Origin: Hoylesella buccalis ATCC 35310
GTDB lineage: Bacteria > Bacteroidota > Bacteroidia > Bacteroidales > Bacteroidaceae
Direction: 5' to 3'
NCBI RefSeq assembly: GCF_000177075.1
Contig: NZ_ADEG01000073.1
Location: forward strand, 1-64,000
Length of the DNA: 64,000 bases
Positions 9,848 to 16,848 of this stretch are shown one piece after another (positions within the stretch are counted from its first letter, which is position 1; each line of letters opens with the position of its first letter). The position numbers were made by a program, and so were the translations under genes. Under the pieces are notes generated by a model. The model searched no databases, was not told where the DNA came from, and worked only from the letters and a program-made list of their open reading frames with translations.

Positions 9848-10250
9848 CAGGTTTGTTCTTGATATATTCCGTGAACGAGTGATAATTTCGAATGTAATCT
9901 TCTTCATCGAAAGGCTCAGATGCCAATACCAAACATACTGCTCCCGACGAGAAATCATCTAACGTCCGCCATGTATCAGTATCGACAAACAGACCTTGAT
10001 AAGGGTGGTTTAGCAGTATAGAAGTCTTTTCCTTGCCGTTGTCGAGCGTTACGTGGAAGCTGCCACTCAATGCAATTAAAAACTCTTTGCACCGTTTGTG
10101 GGCATGTCCACCACGACTTTCGCCTGCTGACACGTCGTACACCCAGTACACTCGCTTTACATCAAAAGGCACATCCTTGCAACCTTCGGCAACAGTTAAG
10201 TTTCCTCTGGGGTCAACGATCTTAGCTAAGTCAATGATTTTCGCTTCCAA
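9840..10250 (-). CDS. dTDP-4-oxo-6-deoxyhexose 3,4-ketoisomerase (FdtA/QdtA-like cupin)
   Basis: FdtA-type enzymes move the keto group of dTDP-4-keto-6-deoxyglucose from C4 to C3, the branch point to 3-amino sugars. The 136-residue length fits a single cupin (WxcM-like) domain. The motif RGGHAHKRCKEF places His49 and His51 exactly where the active-site histidines of characterised FdtA are found, and FVDTDTWRTLDDFS is the usual second cupin strand. It lies 13 bases after rfbB, which makes its substrate, and is coupled to the GNAT-like gene. Whether the product is the galacto (Fuc3N) or gluco (Qui3N) epimer cannot be read here. Confidence 0.92.
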   Translation of the reverse strand: MEAKIIDLAKIVDPRGNLTVAEGCKDVPFDVKRVYWVYDVSAGESRGGHAHKRCKEFLIALSGSFHVTLDNGKEKTSILLNHPYQGLFVDTDTWRTLDDFSSGAVCLVLASEPFDEEDYIRNYHSFTEYIKNKPDV

Positions 10251-10263
10251 TTGCTCGTGTTTC

Positions 10264-11412
10264 TTATCGGTTACCGTACATCTGTTCGTAGTATTTTTGG
10301 TAGTCTCCAGAGGTTACCTCGTTGATCCAATCCTGATGTTGTAGGTTCCATTTGATGGTTTTTACGATTCCGTCGGCAAACATAGTTTCAGGATACCACC
10401 CCAAATCGTTCTTTATCTTTGTAGGATCAATAGCGTAACGCTGGTCGTGTCCCAATCTATCAGCGACAAAAGTAATCAAGTTGTCGTTGATCCAATCAAT
10501 CTTAATGTTGCCTTGTTCATCCACCTCTTGCTTCTTCAGCACCTTTCTCAGGTCTTTATCCTGCTGCATCATGTCGTGAATGGTCTTGATAGTGAGCTTC
10601 ACAATGTCGATGTTCTTCATCTCGTTATGCCCACCTACATTGTACACCTCTCCTTCTTTACCCTCTCGCACCACCATGTCAATGGCTTTGCAGTGGTCTT
10701 CTACATAGAGCCAGTCGCGCACATTGTCGCCTTTGCCATATACAGGAAGTTGCTTACCCTCAAGGATATTTTTGATAATGAGCGGTATCAACTTCTCTGG
10801 AAAGTGATAAGGACCGTAGTTATTAGAGCATCGTGTGATGCTGACGGGCATGCGGTAAGTGTCGCGATAAGCCATGACAATCATGTCGGCACTGGTCTTT
10901 GACGCGCTATAGGGACTGTGCGGACACAGCGGCGTTTGTTCTGAAAAGTATCCTTCTGCGCCCAAGGAACCGTAAACCTCATCGGTAGAAACCTGATGAT
11001 AGCGCTTGCCAGCTTTCCAAGTGGGATAACCTTGTGCGTCTTTGCCCGTGACCCAAGCCCTTCGGGCTGCGTCCATGAGGTTTTGAGTGCCAAGTATATT
11101 CACCGAAAGAAACAATTGTGGGTCCTCGATGCTGCGGTCTACATGGCTCTCGGCAGCAAAGTTTACGACAAAGTCTATATCGTGTTCAGCAAACAACTTG
11201 TCTGCCAAAGCCCTATCTCTGATGTCGCCTTTCACGAAGAAACAACGTTTGTTGTCAATATTATTCTTGATAGTACCCAGATTGCCTGCGTAGGTCAGCG
11301 CATCCAGTATAATCACCTTGATGTCTTCGTTCTTGTACTTTTTGTCAAGCAAATACTTGATGAAGTTGGCTCCGATGAAGCCTGCGGCTCCTGTAACTAA
11401 GTATGTTTTCAT
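10264..11412 (-). CDS. rfbB: dTDP-glucose 4,6-dehydratase
   Basis: RmlB/RfbB is an extended short-chain dehydrogenase that converts dTDP-glucose to dTDP-4-keto-6-deoxyglucose. The NAD motif GAAGFIG is at residues 8-14, the catalytic Thr-Asp-Glu at 143-145 (STDEVYGSL) and the YxxxK pair at Tyr168/Lys172. Length, 382 residues, is slightly long owing to an insertion near 300-320 that is common in Bacteroidetes. The stop of the upstream small membrane protein overlaps its ATG (ATGA). The partner gene rmlA, which makes dTDP-glucose, is not in the window. Confidence 0.96.
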   Translation of the reverse strand: MKTYLVTGAAGFIGANFIKYLLDKKYKNEDIKVIILDALTYAGNLGTIKNNIDNKRCFFVKGDIRDRALADKLFAEHDIDFVVNFAAESHVDRSIEDPQLFLSVNILGTQNLMDAARRAWVTGKDAQGYPTWKAGKRYHQVSTDEVYGSLGAEGYFSEQTPLCPHSPYSASKTSADMIVMAYRDTYRMPVSITRCSNNYGPYHFPEKLIPLIIKNILEGKQLPVYGKGDNVRDWLYVEDHCKAIDMVVREGKEGEVYNVGGHNEMKNIDIVKLTIKTIHDMMQQDKDLRKVLKKQEVDEQGNIKIDWINDNLITFVADRLGHDQRYAIDPTKIKNDLGWYPETMFADGIVKTIKWNLQHQDWINEVTSGDYQKYYEQMYGNR

Positions 11413-11675
11413 ATTTCTTGTTGTTTTTTATGATCTTTGTCTTTAACCACTTTATCGTAAGTTTCCAAATATTCCTGATTCTTTTCCTTTCGCTTTTTCT
11501 GTTCTTTGTAGTCAGAATAGATGTTGAGCAACATCATGATAAATCCGAACAAGGCACTCCCAATCATCAAATTTGGCCAATGATATTCACTACCCCAATC
11601 GAACAGGAGTTGTATTCCCAAATACACGCCGGTCAGTACGATAAATTGAAATAAATAAGTATGTGCTTTTTTCAT
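11409..11675 (-). CDS. Small membrane protein, unknown
   Basis: This is a short protein of about 88 residues with two hydrophobic segments (near residues 8-26 and 36-54) followed by a highly charged Lys/Glu-rich C-terminal helix. No family is recognised. The ATG at 11675 is preferred over 11705 because the latter would overlap the phosphoesterase gene by 23 bases. The gene is squeezed between the phosphoesterase (8-base gap) and rfbB (4-base overlap), so it belongs to the same transcript. It may be a membrane anchor or regulator for surface-glycan assembly, but that is only context. Confidence 0.65.
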   Translation of the reverse strand: MKKAHTYLFQFIVLTGVYLGIQLLFDWGSEYHWPNLMIGSALFGFIMMLLNIYSDYKEQKKRKEKNQEYLETYDKVVKDKDHKKQQEI

Positions 11676-11682
11676 CTGTGTT

Positions 11683-12189
11683 TTATGGATGATGGTTCTT
11701 ATCACTTAATGTAATAACTTCACAATCGGTGAATTTATTGCCTTCTATGGTCAATCTTATCAGTGTTCTTTCACGATGCCAGCCTTGTAAGCCTGCCGCA
11801 CCGGGATTGATGTGTAGCAAGTTGAGTGTTTTGTCGTATTGAACTTTTAAGATATGCGAGTGTCCACAAACGAATAATTGAGGTGGCGAAGCAAAAAGCA
11901 AGCTGCGTATTTGTGGGGCGTAATTGCCAGGATAGCCGCCGATGTGGGTCAGCAGCACATCCACATCTTCGCACTTGAAACGCAGTTTGTCGCGATACAT
12001 CCTTCGCAAGTCACCACCGTCACAGTTGCCACAAACTGCCCTTAACGGCTTGATGGCAGCCAATTTTTGTGCCACCTCCAATGAGCCAATGTCGCCGGCA
12101 TGCCATATCTCGTCACATTCGGCAAAATACTTCTCGTACTTGTCGTCCCAATAGGCGTGCGTGTCACTGATGATACCAATTCTTTTCAT
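11683..12189 (-). CDS. YfcE/MJ0936-family metallophosphoesterase
   Basis: This 168-residue calcineurin-like phosphoesterase shows the full set of metal-binding motifs in order: DTH near residues 9-11, GDIGS, GNCDG, a THIGG segment and CGHSH. Small enzymes of this group hydrolyse phosphodiester or phosphomonoester bonds, and their physiological substrates are mostly unknown. It overlaps the preceding cytidylate-kinase-like gene by 4 bases and precedes the small membrane protein, so it is translated as part of the eight-gene operon. No signal peptide, therefore cytoplasmic. Confidence 0.92.
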   Translation of the reverse strand: MKRIGIISDTHAYWDDKYEKYFAECDEIWHAGDIGSLEVAQKLAAIKPLRAVCGNCDGGDLRRMYRDKLRFKCEDVDVLLTHIGGYPGNYAPQIRSLLFASPPQLFVCGHSHILKVQYDKTLNLLHINPGAAGLQGWHRERTLIRLTIEGNKFTDCEVITLSDKNHHP

Positions 12190-12839
12190 GGCTTCCTTCC
12201 TTTTTCTGTGTTATCGAGTTCAAAGCGACGACGAATGAAACAGCCTATGATATCTGCTGTTTTCTCCAGTCCCATGATGCTCGAGTTCACACAAAGGTCG
12301 TAGCTACTGCTATGTCCCCACTTCTTTCCAGTGTAATAATTGTAGTACGAAGATCTGTCGCTCTCCTTGTTGATAATCAGTTTTCTGGCAGCCTCTTCGT
12401 CACATTTCTGCCGTTCACAAACCAGTCGGATGCGGTCTTTCATGTCAGCAGTGATGAAGATATTTACCACGTTTGGATAAGTTCGCAGCACATAGTCGGC
12501 GGCTCGTCCCACAAAAACACAACTACCTTCATCGGCAGCCTTCATGATGGCTTCGCTTTGGAACTGAAAAAGACTCTCTTGTGAGAACTTATTGTCGTAG
12601 AAGTTATTATCACTTAATAAGGGTGCATGCGTGTGAAAGAGGGTTTGGAAAAACCCTTTGTGCTCATCATTCTGCTCAAAAAACTTCTCGCTGAACCCAC
12701 TTTCCTTAGCAGCTAAATTGAGTATCTCTTTGTCATAAAACTGACATCCAAACTCATCGGCAAGCAGTTTGGCGATAATGCGTCCACCACTGCCCACTTG
12801 TCGGCCAATGTTAATGATTATCTTCTTTTTGTGTTCCAT
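12186..12839 (-). CDS. Cytidylate kinase-like family protein
   Basis: This 217-residue P-loop kinase belongs to the cytidylate-kinase-like group (Cytidylate_kin2), distinct from the essential Cmk. The nucleotide-binding loop is INIGRQVGSGG (about residues 9-19), followed by the CMP-kinase-type YDKEIL helix, a GRAADYVL segment and a lid with RxxYYNYYTGKKWG. Substrate unknown. The Cmk-like fold plus sugar-nucleotide neighbours might suggest nucleotide phosphate recycling, but this is speculation. It overlaps the MATE gene by 29 bases upstream and the phosphoesterase by 4 bases downstream. Confidence 0.9.
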   Translation of the reverse strand: MEHKKKIIINIGRQVGSGGRIIAKLLADEFGCQFYDKEILNLAAKESGFSEKFFEQNDEHKGFFQTLFHTHAPLLSDNNFYDNKFSQESLFQFQSEAIMKAADEGSCVFVGRAADYVLRTYPNVVNIFITADMKDRIRLVCERQKCDEEAARKLIINKESDRSSYYNYYTGKKWGHSSSYDLCVNSSIMGLEKTADIIGCFIRRRFELDNTEKGRKP

Positions 12840-14199
12840 TGGTAGATTCTTTATGTTGTATTTTGAATTTCTTCATATAAATCGTCATCATCGTCACAGC
12901 CACGATGACAGCAACAAGGTCTGAAGCAGGTAGTGAGGCCCATACGCCATCTATTCCAAACATGGGAGGTAGGATAGCCAGCAGAGGTAATAAGAAAAGT
13001 AGCTGCCGGGATAAAGACAAGAAAATGCTAATTTTTACTTTTCCGATACACTGAAAAAAGTTGGTAATAACCATCTGCGCCCCGACAACAGGAAACATCA
13101 GCAGGTCAATGCGCACACCTTTGATAGACATCTCAATGAGTGTGGGGTCGTTTGTAAAGAGACGCACGCAGTAATAGGGTATGAACATGGCGATAGCCCA
13201 GCCAACGGTCATGATAACCGTGGCAGCTATAATGGATAACTGTAAAACCCTCATCACCCGATCCAACTGCATCGCACCGTAATTGTAACCCGCAATTGGC
13301 TGCATTCCTTGATTGATGCCCATGACGAACATGATGAAAACCACGGCGATACTATTAGCGATGCCATAAGCTCCTACTGCCATGTCACCTCCATAGCGCA
13401 CAAACTGATTGTTCATGAAAATAACAATGATACAAGCGCAAGCGTTCATCAAGAAAGGAGAGATGCCAATGCCGATGATATTTTTCACCAAATCGGACTT
13501 AAGGCGATAGATACCTCTTTTAAGATGCAACAACTCATTGGGGTTGCTAAACAACTTGAGCTGCCAAACCAATGCCATGGCTTGTGAAATAATCGTTGCG
13601 AAAGCGGCTCCTCGAATACCCCAGCCCCACCAAAGGATAAAGATGGCATCGAGGATAATATTCATAACCACGGTAAACATGGTGGCGTACATGGCGTGCT
13701 TGGGCTTGCTGGCCGCCCGCAGCACGTTGTTCATGCCAAAATACATGTGCGATATGATGTTACCAATTAAGATAACTTGCATATAGTCTCGTGCATAAGG
13801 CAAGGTGTTTTCACTGGCTCCGAAAAATAAAATGATGGGATCTAAAAAGATTAAGCAGATAATTCCGAAGGCAAGTCCGATAATAATATTTAATGTAACA
13901 GAGTTGCCCAATACATTCTCAGCAATATCGTAGTCCTTCTGTCCCAACTTCACAGAAATAGCAGTAGACGACCCAACACCTACAGCAGCACCAAAAGCGG
14001 CAGACAAGTTCATGAGCGGAAAGGTAATAGCTAATCCTGAAATTGCCAACGGACCCACCACCTGACCGATGAAAATGCGATCTATCATATTGTATAGCGA
14101 TGATGCCGTCATGGCAATCACGGCTGGCATGGCGTATTGCATCAGTAGTGCCCCTACAGGTTTAGTACCTAATTCTAATGTCGCTGATTTATTATCCAT
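12811..14199 (-). CDS. MATE family efflux transporter
   Basis: This 462-residue inner-membrane protein has about 12 hydrophobic segments and typical MATE sequence in the first helices (MIDRIFIGQVVGPLAISGLA). MATE proteins export cationic drugs and metabolites with sodium or proton antiport. It is the first gene of the minus-strand operon that ends in dTDP-amino-sugar synthesis, although no link of function is obvious. AAGGAG stands 6 bases before the ATG at 14199; an ATG at 14205 is the alternative. A possible promoter lies at 14,222-14,229. Confidence 0.94.
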   Translation of the reverse strand: MDNKSATLELGTKPVGALLMQYAMPAVIAMTASSLYNMIDRIFIGQVVGPLAISGLAITFPLMNLSAAFGAAVGVGSSTAISVKLGQKDYDIAENVLGNSVTLNIIIGLAFGIICLIFLDPIILFFGASENTLPYARDYMQVILIGNIISHMYFGMNNVLRAASKPKHAMYATMFTVVMNIILDAIFILWWGWGIRGAAFATIISQAMALVWQLKLFSNPNELLHLKRGIYRLKSDLVKNIIGIGISPFLMNACACIIVIFMNNQFVRYGGDMAVGAYGIANSIAVVFIMFVMGINQGMQPIAGYNYGAMQLDRVMRVLQLSIIAATVIMTVGWAIAMFIPYYCVRLFTNDPTLIEMSIKGVRIDLLMFPVVGAQMVITNFFQCIGKVKISIFLSLSRQLLFLLPLLAILPPMFGIDGVWASLPASDLVAVIVAVTMMTIYMKKFKIQHKESTNGTQKEDNH

Positions 14200-14221
14200 G
14201 AACATCTCCTTATTATCTTTG

Positions 14222-14229
14222 CAAAAGTA
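14222..14229 (-). promoter_or_regulatory. Possible -7 element for the MATE operon
   Basis: TACTTTTG on the minus strand matches TAnnTTTG and lies about 25 bases before the MATE start. No good TTTG is found at the usual distance upstream, so the assignment is weak. Confidence 0.4.
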
Positions 14230-14370
14230 CGAAAATATTCTATACTTTAAACATTAATATAAAGATAAAACTAACCACCTGTTGTCCTTTCATTTCAAAA
14301 CTGTAGCAGTTAGGGCGATAGATATCATGTAAAAATTGATGTGTGTTTATCCGAATAAAGAGAGTCGGTA

Positions 14371-14419
14371 TTAAAAAATGGAAGTAAGAAACGTTCCGTC
14401 AGAAAGTTTCCTACTTCCA
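14371..14419 (-). terminator. Terminator of the SusCD/M16/ChaN operon
   Basis: A 14-bp stem with one mismatch pairs GTTTCCTACTTCCA (14406-14419) with TGGAAGTAAGAAAC (14379-14392). Read on the minus strand, a run of six T follows directly (14378-14373). It lies 46 bases after the stop of the last gene of the operon. Confidence 0.8.
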
Positions 14420-14464
14420 AGGGGTCATAAAGAGTTGTTTCATTATTATTTGAAACAGCTTTTA

Positions 14465-15397
14465 TTATTTGGTTTCTACCAAGATAGGTCTGATACAGTT
14501 ACCATTATTAGCATCGCCACCATTTTGATTAATGTAGAATCCATCGCGGTCGAACGATACTTCAAAAGCATAATTATCTGTTTTATTGAACAGTTGGCTT
14601 GTCCAATAATAACCACCATATCCAGCATTTTTTATCTTGTTTTCAAAGCGATACCCTGCTAATGGCAAAAAGAGATTTTTCTCTACTTCAGCTTTCGAGA
14701 ACTCTTTAGCTATGGTATTTGTTTCACCAAAATCTCCTGCGGCTTCTGTAATCAGACAGCCATAAAGTTGCTTGCCGTTATCTAATGTAATATAACCTAA
14801 CTGCCAATCGCACCCATCTTTTAAGTAATTCCAGTCGGCTTTAGACGGCATGCGCCATTTACCTTTCGTAGCCCAAAATGCCAAATCACCATATTTTGCT
14901 TCATCGAAATTCTTGGTCTCATCTTTACAATCAATATCTTTATACATTTTTCCAGAGATGTTGTAAATATCCCAAGATCCATTACCAAAGGCTTTTACAA
15001 CGTCTGACCCCTGTGTTATGGCTGCATTGCCTAATACTCCCCATCTGAAATGATCTACTTGCGTATCACTGAGTTTACATTTGGTATTTCCTTCGCCAGC
15101 TCTTCCATAGACAGCATTGAAGTACTCCCATTGGTTGGCAGCAATTCGCCACTTTCCATTATCATAAACAAGGTTCCCCATTGCCCATTTTTTACCACCC
15201 ATGGTAATAAAGCGTGGTTCATCTTGTGGCTCTTCCTCCTTGCCTTTTATCTCTTCAAACATGACATCTTTGATTTCGCTTGTTGCAATAGTAAGTACTT
15301 CACCGTTTACTTTGTTTATCTTCATGTTGTACTCTTGAGCATTGATGCTTATCACAATAGCTGATAAAACAAACGAGAGAATGATTTTTCTTTTCAT
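14465..15397 (-). CDS. Secreted FISUMP-domain-like protein
   Basis: This 310-residue exported protein has a signal peptide ending near residue 20 (ISINA-Q) and no lipobox. Most of the chain looks like a Fibrobacter-succinogenes-major-paralogue type domain: GGKKWAMGNLVYDNGKW, AFWATKGKWRMPSKADWNYL, LFLPLAGYRF, YGGYYWTSQ and a final IRPILVE. Such domains occur in surface proteins of Bacteroidetes and their ligands are mostly unknown. The N-terminal part (about 20-60) contains a short ISxxxDVMFEE element that often precedes such domains. It is the last gene of the operon, followed by a terminator. Confidence 0.75.
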   Translation of the reverse strand: MKRKIILSFVLSAIVISINAQEYNMKINKVNGEVLTIATSEIKDVMFEEIKGKEEEPQDEPRFITMGGKKWAMGNLVYDNGKWRIAANQWEYFNAVYGRAGEGNTKCKLSDTQVDHFRWGVLGNAAITQGSDVVKAFGNGSWDIYNISGKMYKDIDCKDETKNFDEAKYGDLAFWATKGKWRMPSKADWNYLKDGCDWQLGYITLDNGKQLYGCLITEAAGDFGETNTIAKEFSKAEVEKNLFLPLAGYRFENKIKNAGYGGYYWTSQLFNKTDNYAFEVSFDRDGFYINQNGGDANNGNCIRPILVETK

Positions 15398-15437
15398 ATT
15401 TTTTGTGAATTATGGTTTATATTGTTTTCTATAAAAG

Positions 15438-15920
15438 TTATTTATTTACAATTTTAATTACATTTTTATTTGAATGGAAAATGTAAACGCCATGTGGCAT
15501 GGTTGAGACATCAATATCCACACAACCTTGCGAATCGGCTTTGTAATGTGCTACTTCTACTCCGTTGAGGGTGAAAACTCTTACGACAGATGATGATGTA
15601 AGCCCTTGGTACATCACATGTCCATTGAGAACAAATGGTTTCTGCGCAACTGTTCGTTCTTCATCAATGTTTGTCGTGGGTTGTTGTTTTGAGAAATAAT
15701 AGCGTACGATTTGATTGGTGACCATTTCTTTTGTTTCATTGAAATTGTCAGTAATCACCAATTTTCCTCCTTTAAAAGAAATGACGGGTTGTTTGTCCAT
15801 ACCAAAGGTAACAAAACTTTTGTCCTTAAACTCAACGATCAAATATTCTGTTGCCATTGTTCGGAAAGGCGTAATCATGAACAACACGCATGACAGTACG
15901 AGCTTGTAATTGATTTTCAT
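15438..15920 (-). CDS. Secreted protein with type IX-like C-terminal domain
   Basis: This 160-residue protein has a signal peptide (cleavage near MATE, residue 23), a short N-terminal region (YLIVEFKDKSFVTFGM, then PVISFKGGKLVITDN) and a C-terminal segment from about residue 110 that resembles Por/type IX secretion sorting domains: VVRVFTLNGVEV, followed by a strand with DIDVSTMPHGVYIF. The N-terminal part is like the SusD-locus short proteins that carry an ISF-type beta element. Ligand unknown. It stands between the ChaN-family and FISUMP-like genes with gaps of 34 and 40 bases. Confidence 0.7.
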   Translation of the reverse strand: MKINYKLVLSCVLFMITPFRTMATEYLIVEFKDKSFVTFGMDKQPVISFKGGKLVITDNFNETKEMVTNQIVRYYFSKQQPTTNIDEERTVAQKPFVLNGHVMYQGLTSSSVVRVFTLNGVEVAHYKADSQGCVDIDVSTMPHGVYIFHSNKNVIKIVNK

Positions 15921-15954
15921 TTTATACGTTGTTTATTTTATTATAATTGTTTAT

Positions 15955-16848
15955 CTAATATGTATTTGTCATATCCTCCGGCACACAAAGATAATAATCT
16001 GCTAATCCCTTGTATGTATCATCTAAAAATGTAATATCTTCTTGTCGCACAGTACGTAGAGTAATTATTTTTTTCTTGGGGGCATATTTCCTTAGGTAGG
16101 TGATAATGCCACTGTTGCCATCAGTGTGGATATTTCCATTTATATGCAACATCTTAGGAGTGGAGGTTTGTGCGATATGCCATGCCATTGTTGCATCTTT
16201 GAGTGCCTGTGCTTCAGAAAGGTGGCTGTTATCTTTATTTGATTTTCCACCACCCAACATTCTCATCATGGCAAATCCTTGTTCGGCTTGTGGGTTTGGC
16301 TCGTAGGGAATGGGTAATGGAGGGAAAAACTCCTTGGCTTCTTTAGAAAGTGAATCAATGAATGCTAACCCGTGTTCTTTAACCATTGCCGCATATCTTC
16401 TTGGTACATTTGTTGCCACAGTTGGTATCTTGTTTTCACGAGCGAAGTTGACAATTGGCGCATAATCTGTAACGTAATTGGGCCATATACGCGCCTCTTC
16501 TTCGAATCTGTCAGAGAAAATAAGTCCTTGCAAATATTCATTAAGAATGAGTTGATTGTCGGCTTCGAACATCTCCATACCTAATGCCAAATTTTTTCCA
16601 TGTACCAAATAGAGTGATTGCAGAATGCGTAACTCTAACCAGTGAGTAATGGCACAATTATGTATCTCGCCTAAAAATACGACGTCTGCCTTTGATAGTT
16701 GTCGCACCATTTGTTGATAATCGATAGCTTTGCCATTGTTGTCGTATAATCGATACGCATCATAAGTTTTCTGTTGCGCATTTGCGAACATGGATCCTGC
16801 TGCTACTATAACAAGTAGAAAGGATAGAAATTTATTTGTTTGTTTCAT
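15955..16848 (-). CDS. ChaN-family protein (iron-regulated, haem-binding type)
   Basis: ChaN-family proteins are exported and bind haem; in Campylobacter and pathogenic Bacteroidetes relatives they are linked to iron uptake. This 297-residue protein shows the family pattern: VFLGEIHN at about 57-64, LALGMEMFEADNQ, a long helical middle, and a closing MLHINGNIHTDGNSGIITYL block. The N-terminus is a standard signal peptide (ANAQ, residue 24) without a lipobox cysteine, so unlike classical ChaN it is probably soluble in the periplasm or handed outward. Its start overlaps the M16 protease stop by 17 bases. Confidence 0.88.
   Translation of the reverse strand: MKQTNKFLSFLLVIVAAGSMFANAQQKTYDAYRLYDNNGKAIDYQQMVRQLSKADVVFLGEIHNCAITHWLELRILQSLYLVHGKNLALGMEMFEADNQLILNEYLQGLIFSDRFEEEARIWPNYVTDYAPIVNFARENKIPTVATNVPRRYAAMVKEHGLAFIDSLSKEAKEFFPPLPIPYEPNPQAEQGFAMMRMLGGGKSNKDNSHLSEAQALKDATMAWHIAQTSTPKMLHINGNIHTDGNSGIITYLRKYAPKKKIITLRTVRQEDITFLDDTYKGLADYYLCVPEDMTNTY

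Noticed and set aside
14214..14221. Plus-strand TATCTTTG as a promoter
   Set aside because: It has no TTTG at the right distance and no plus-strand gene follows; it appears only as a mirror of the minus-strand TACTTTTG.
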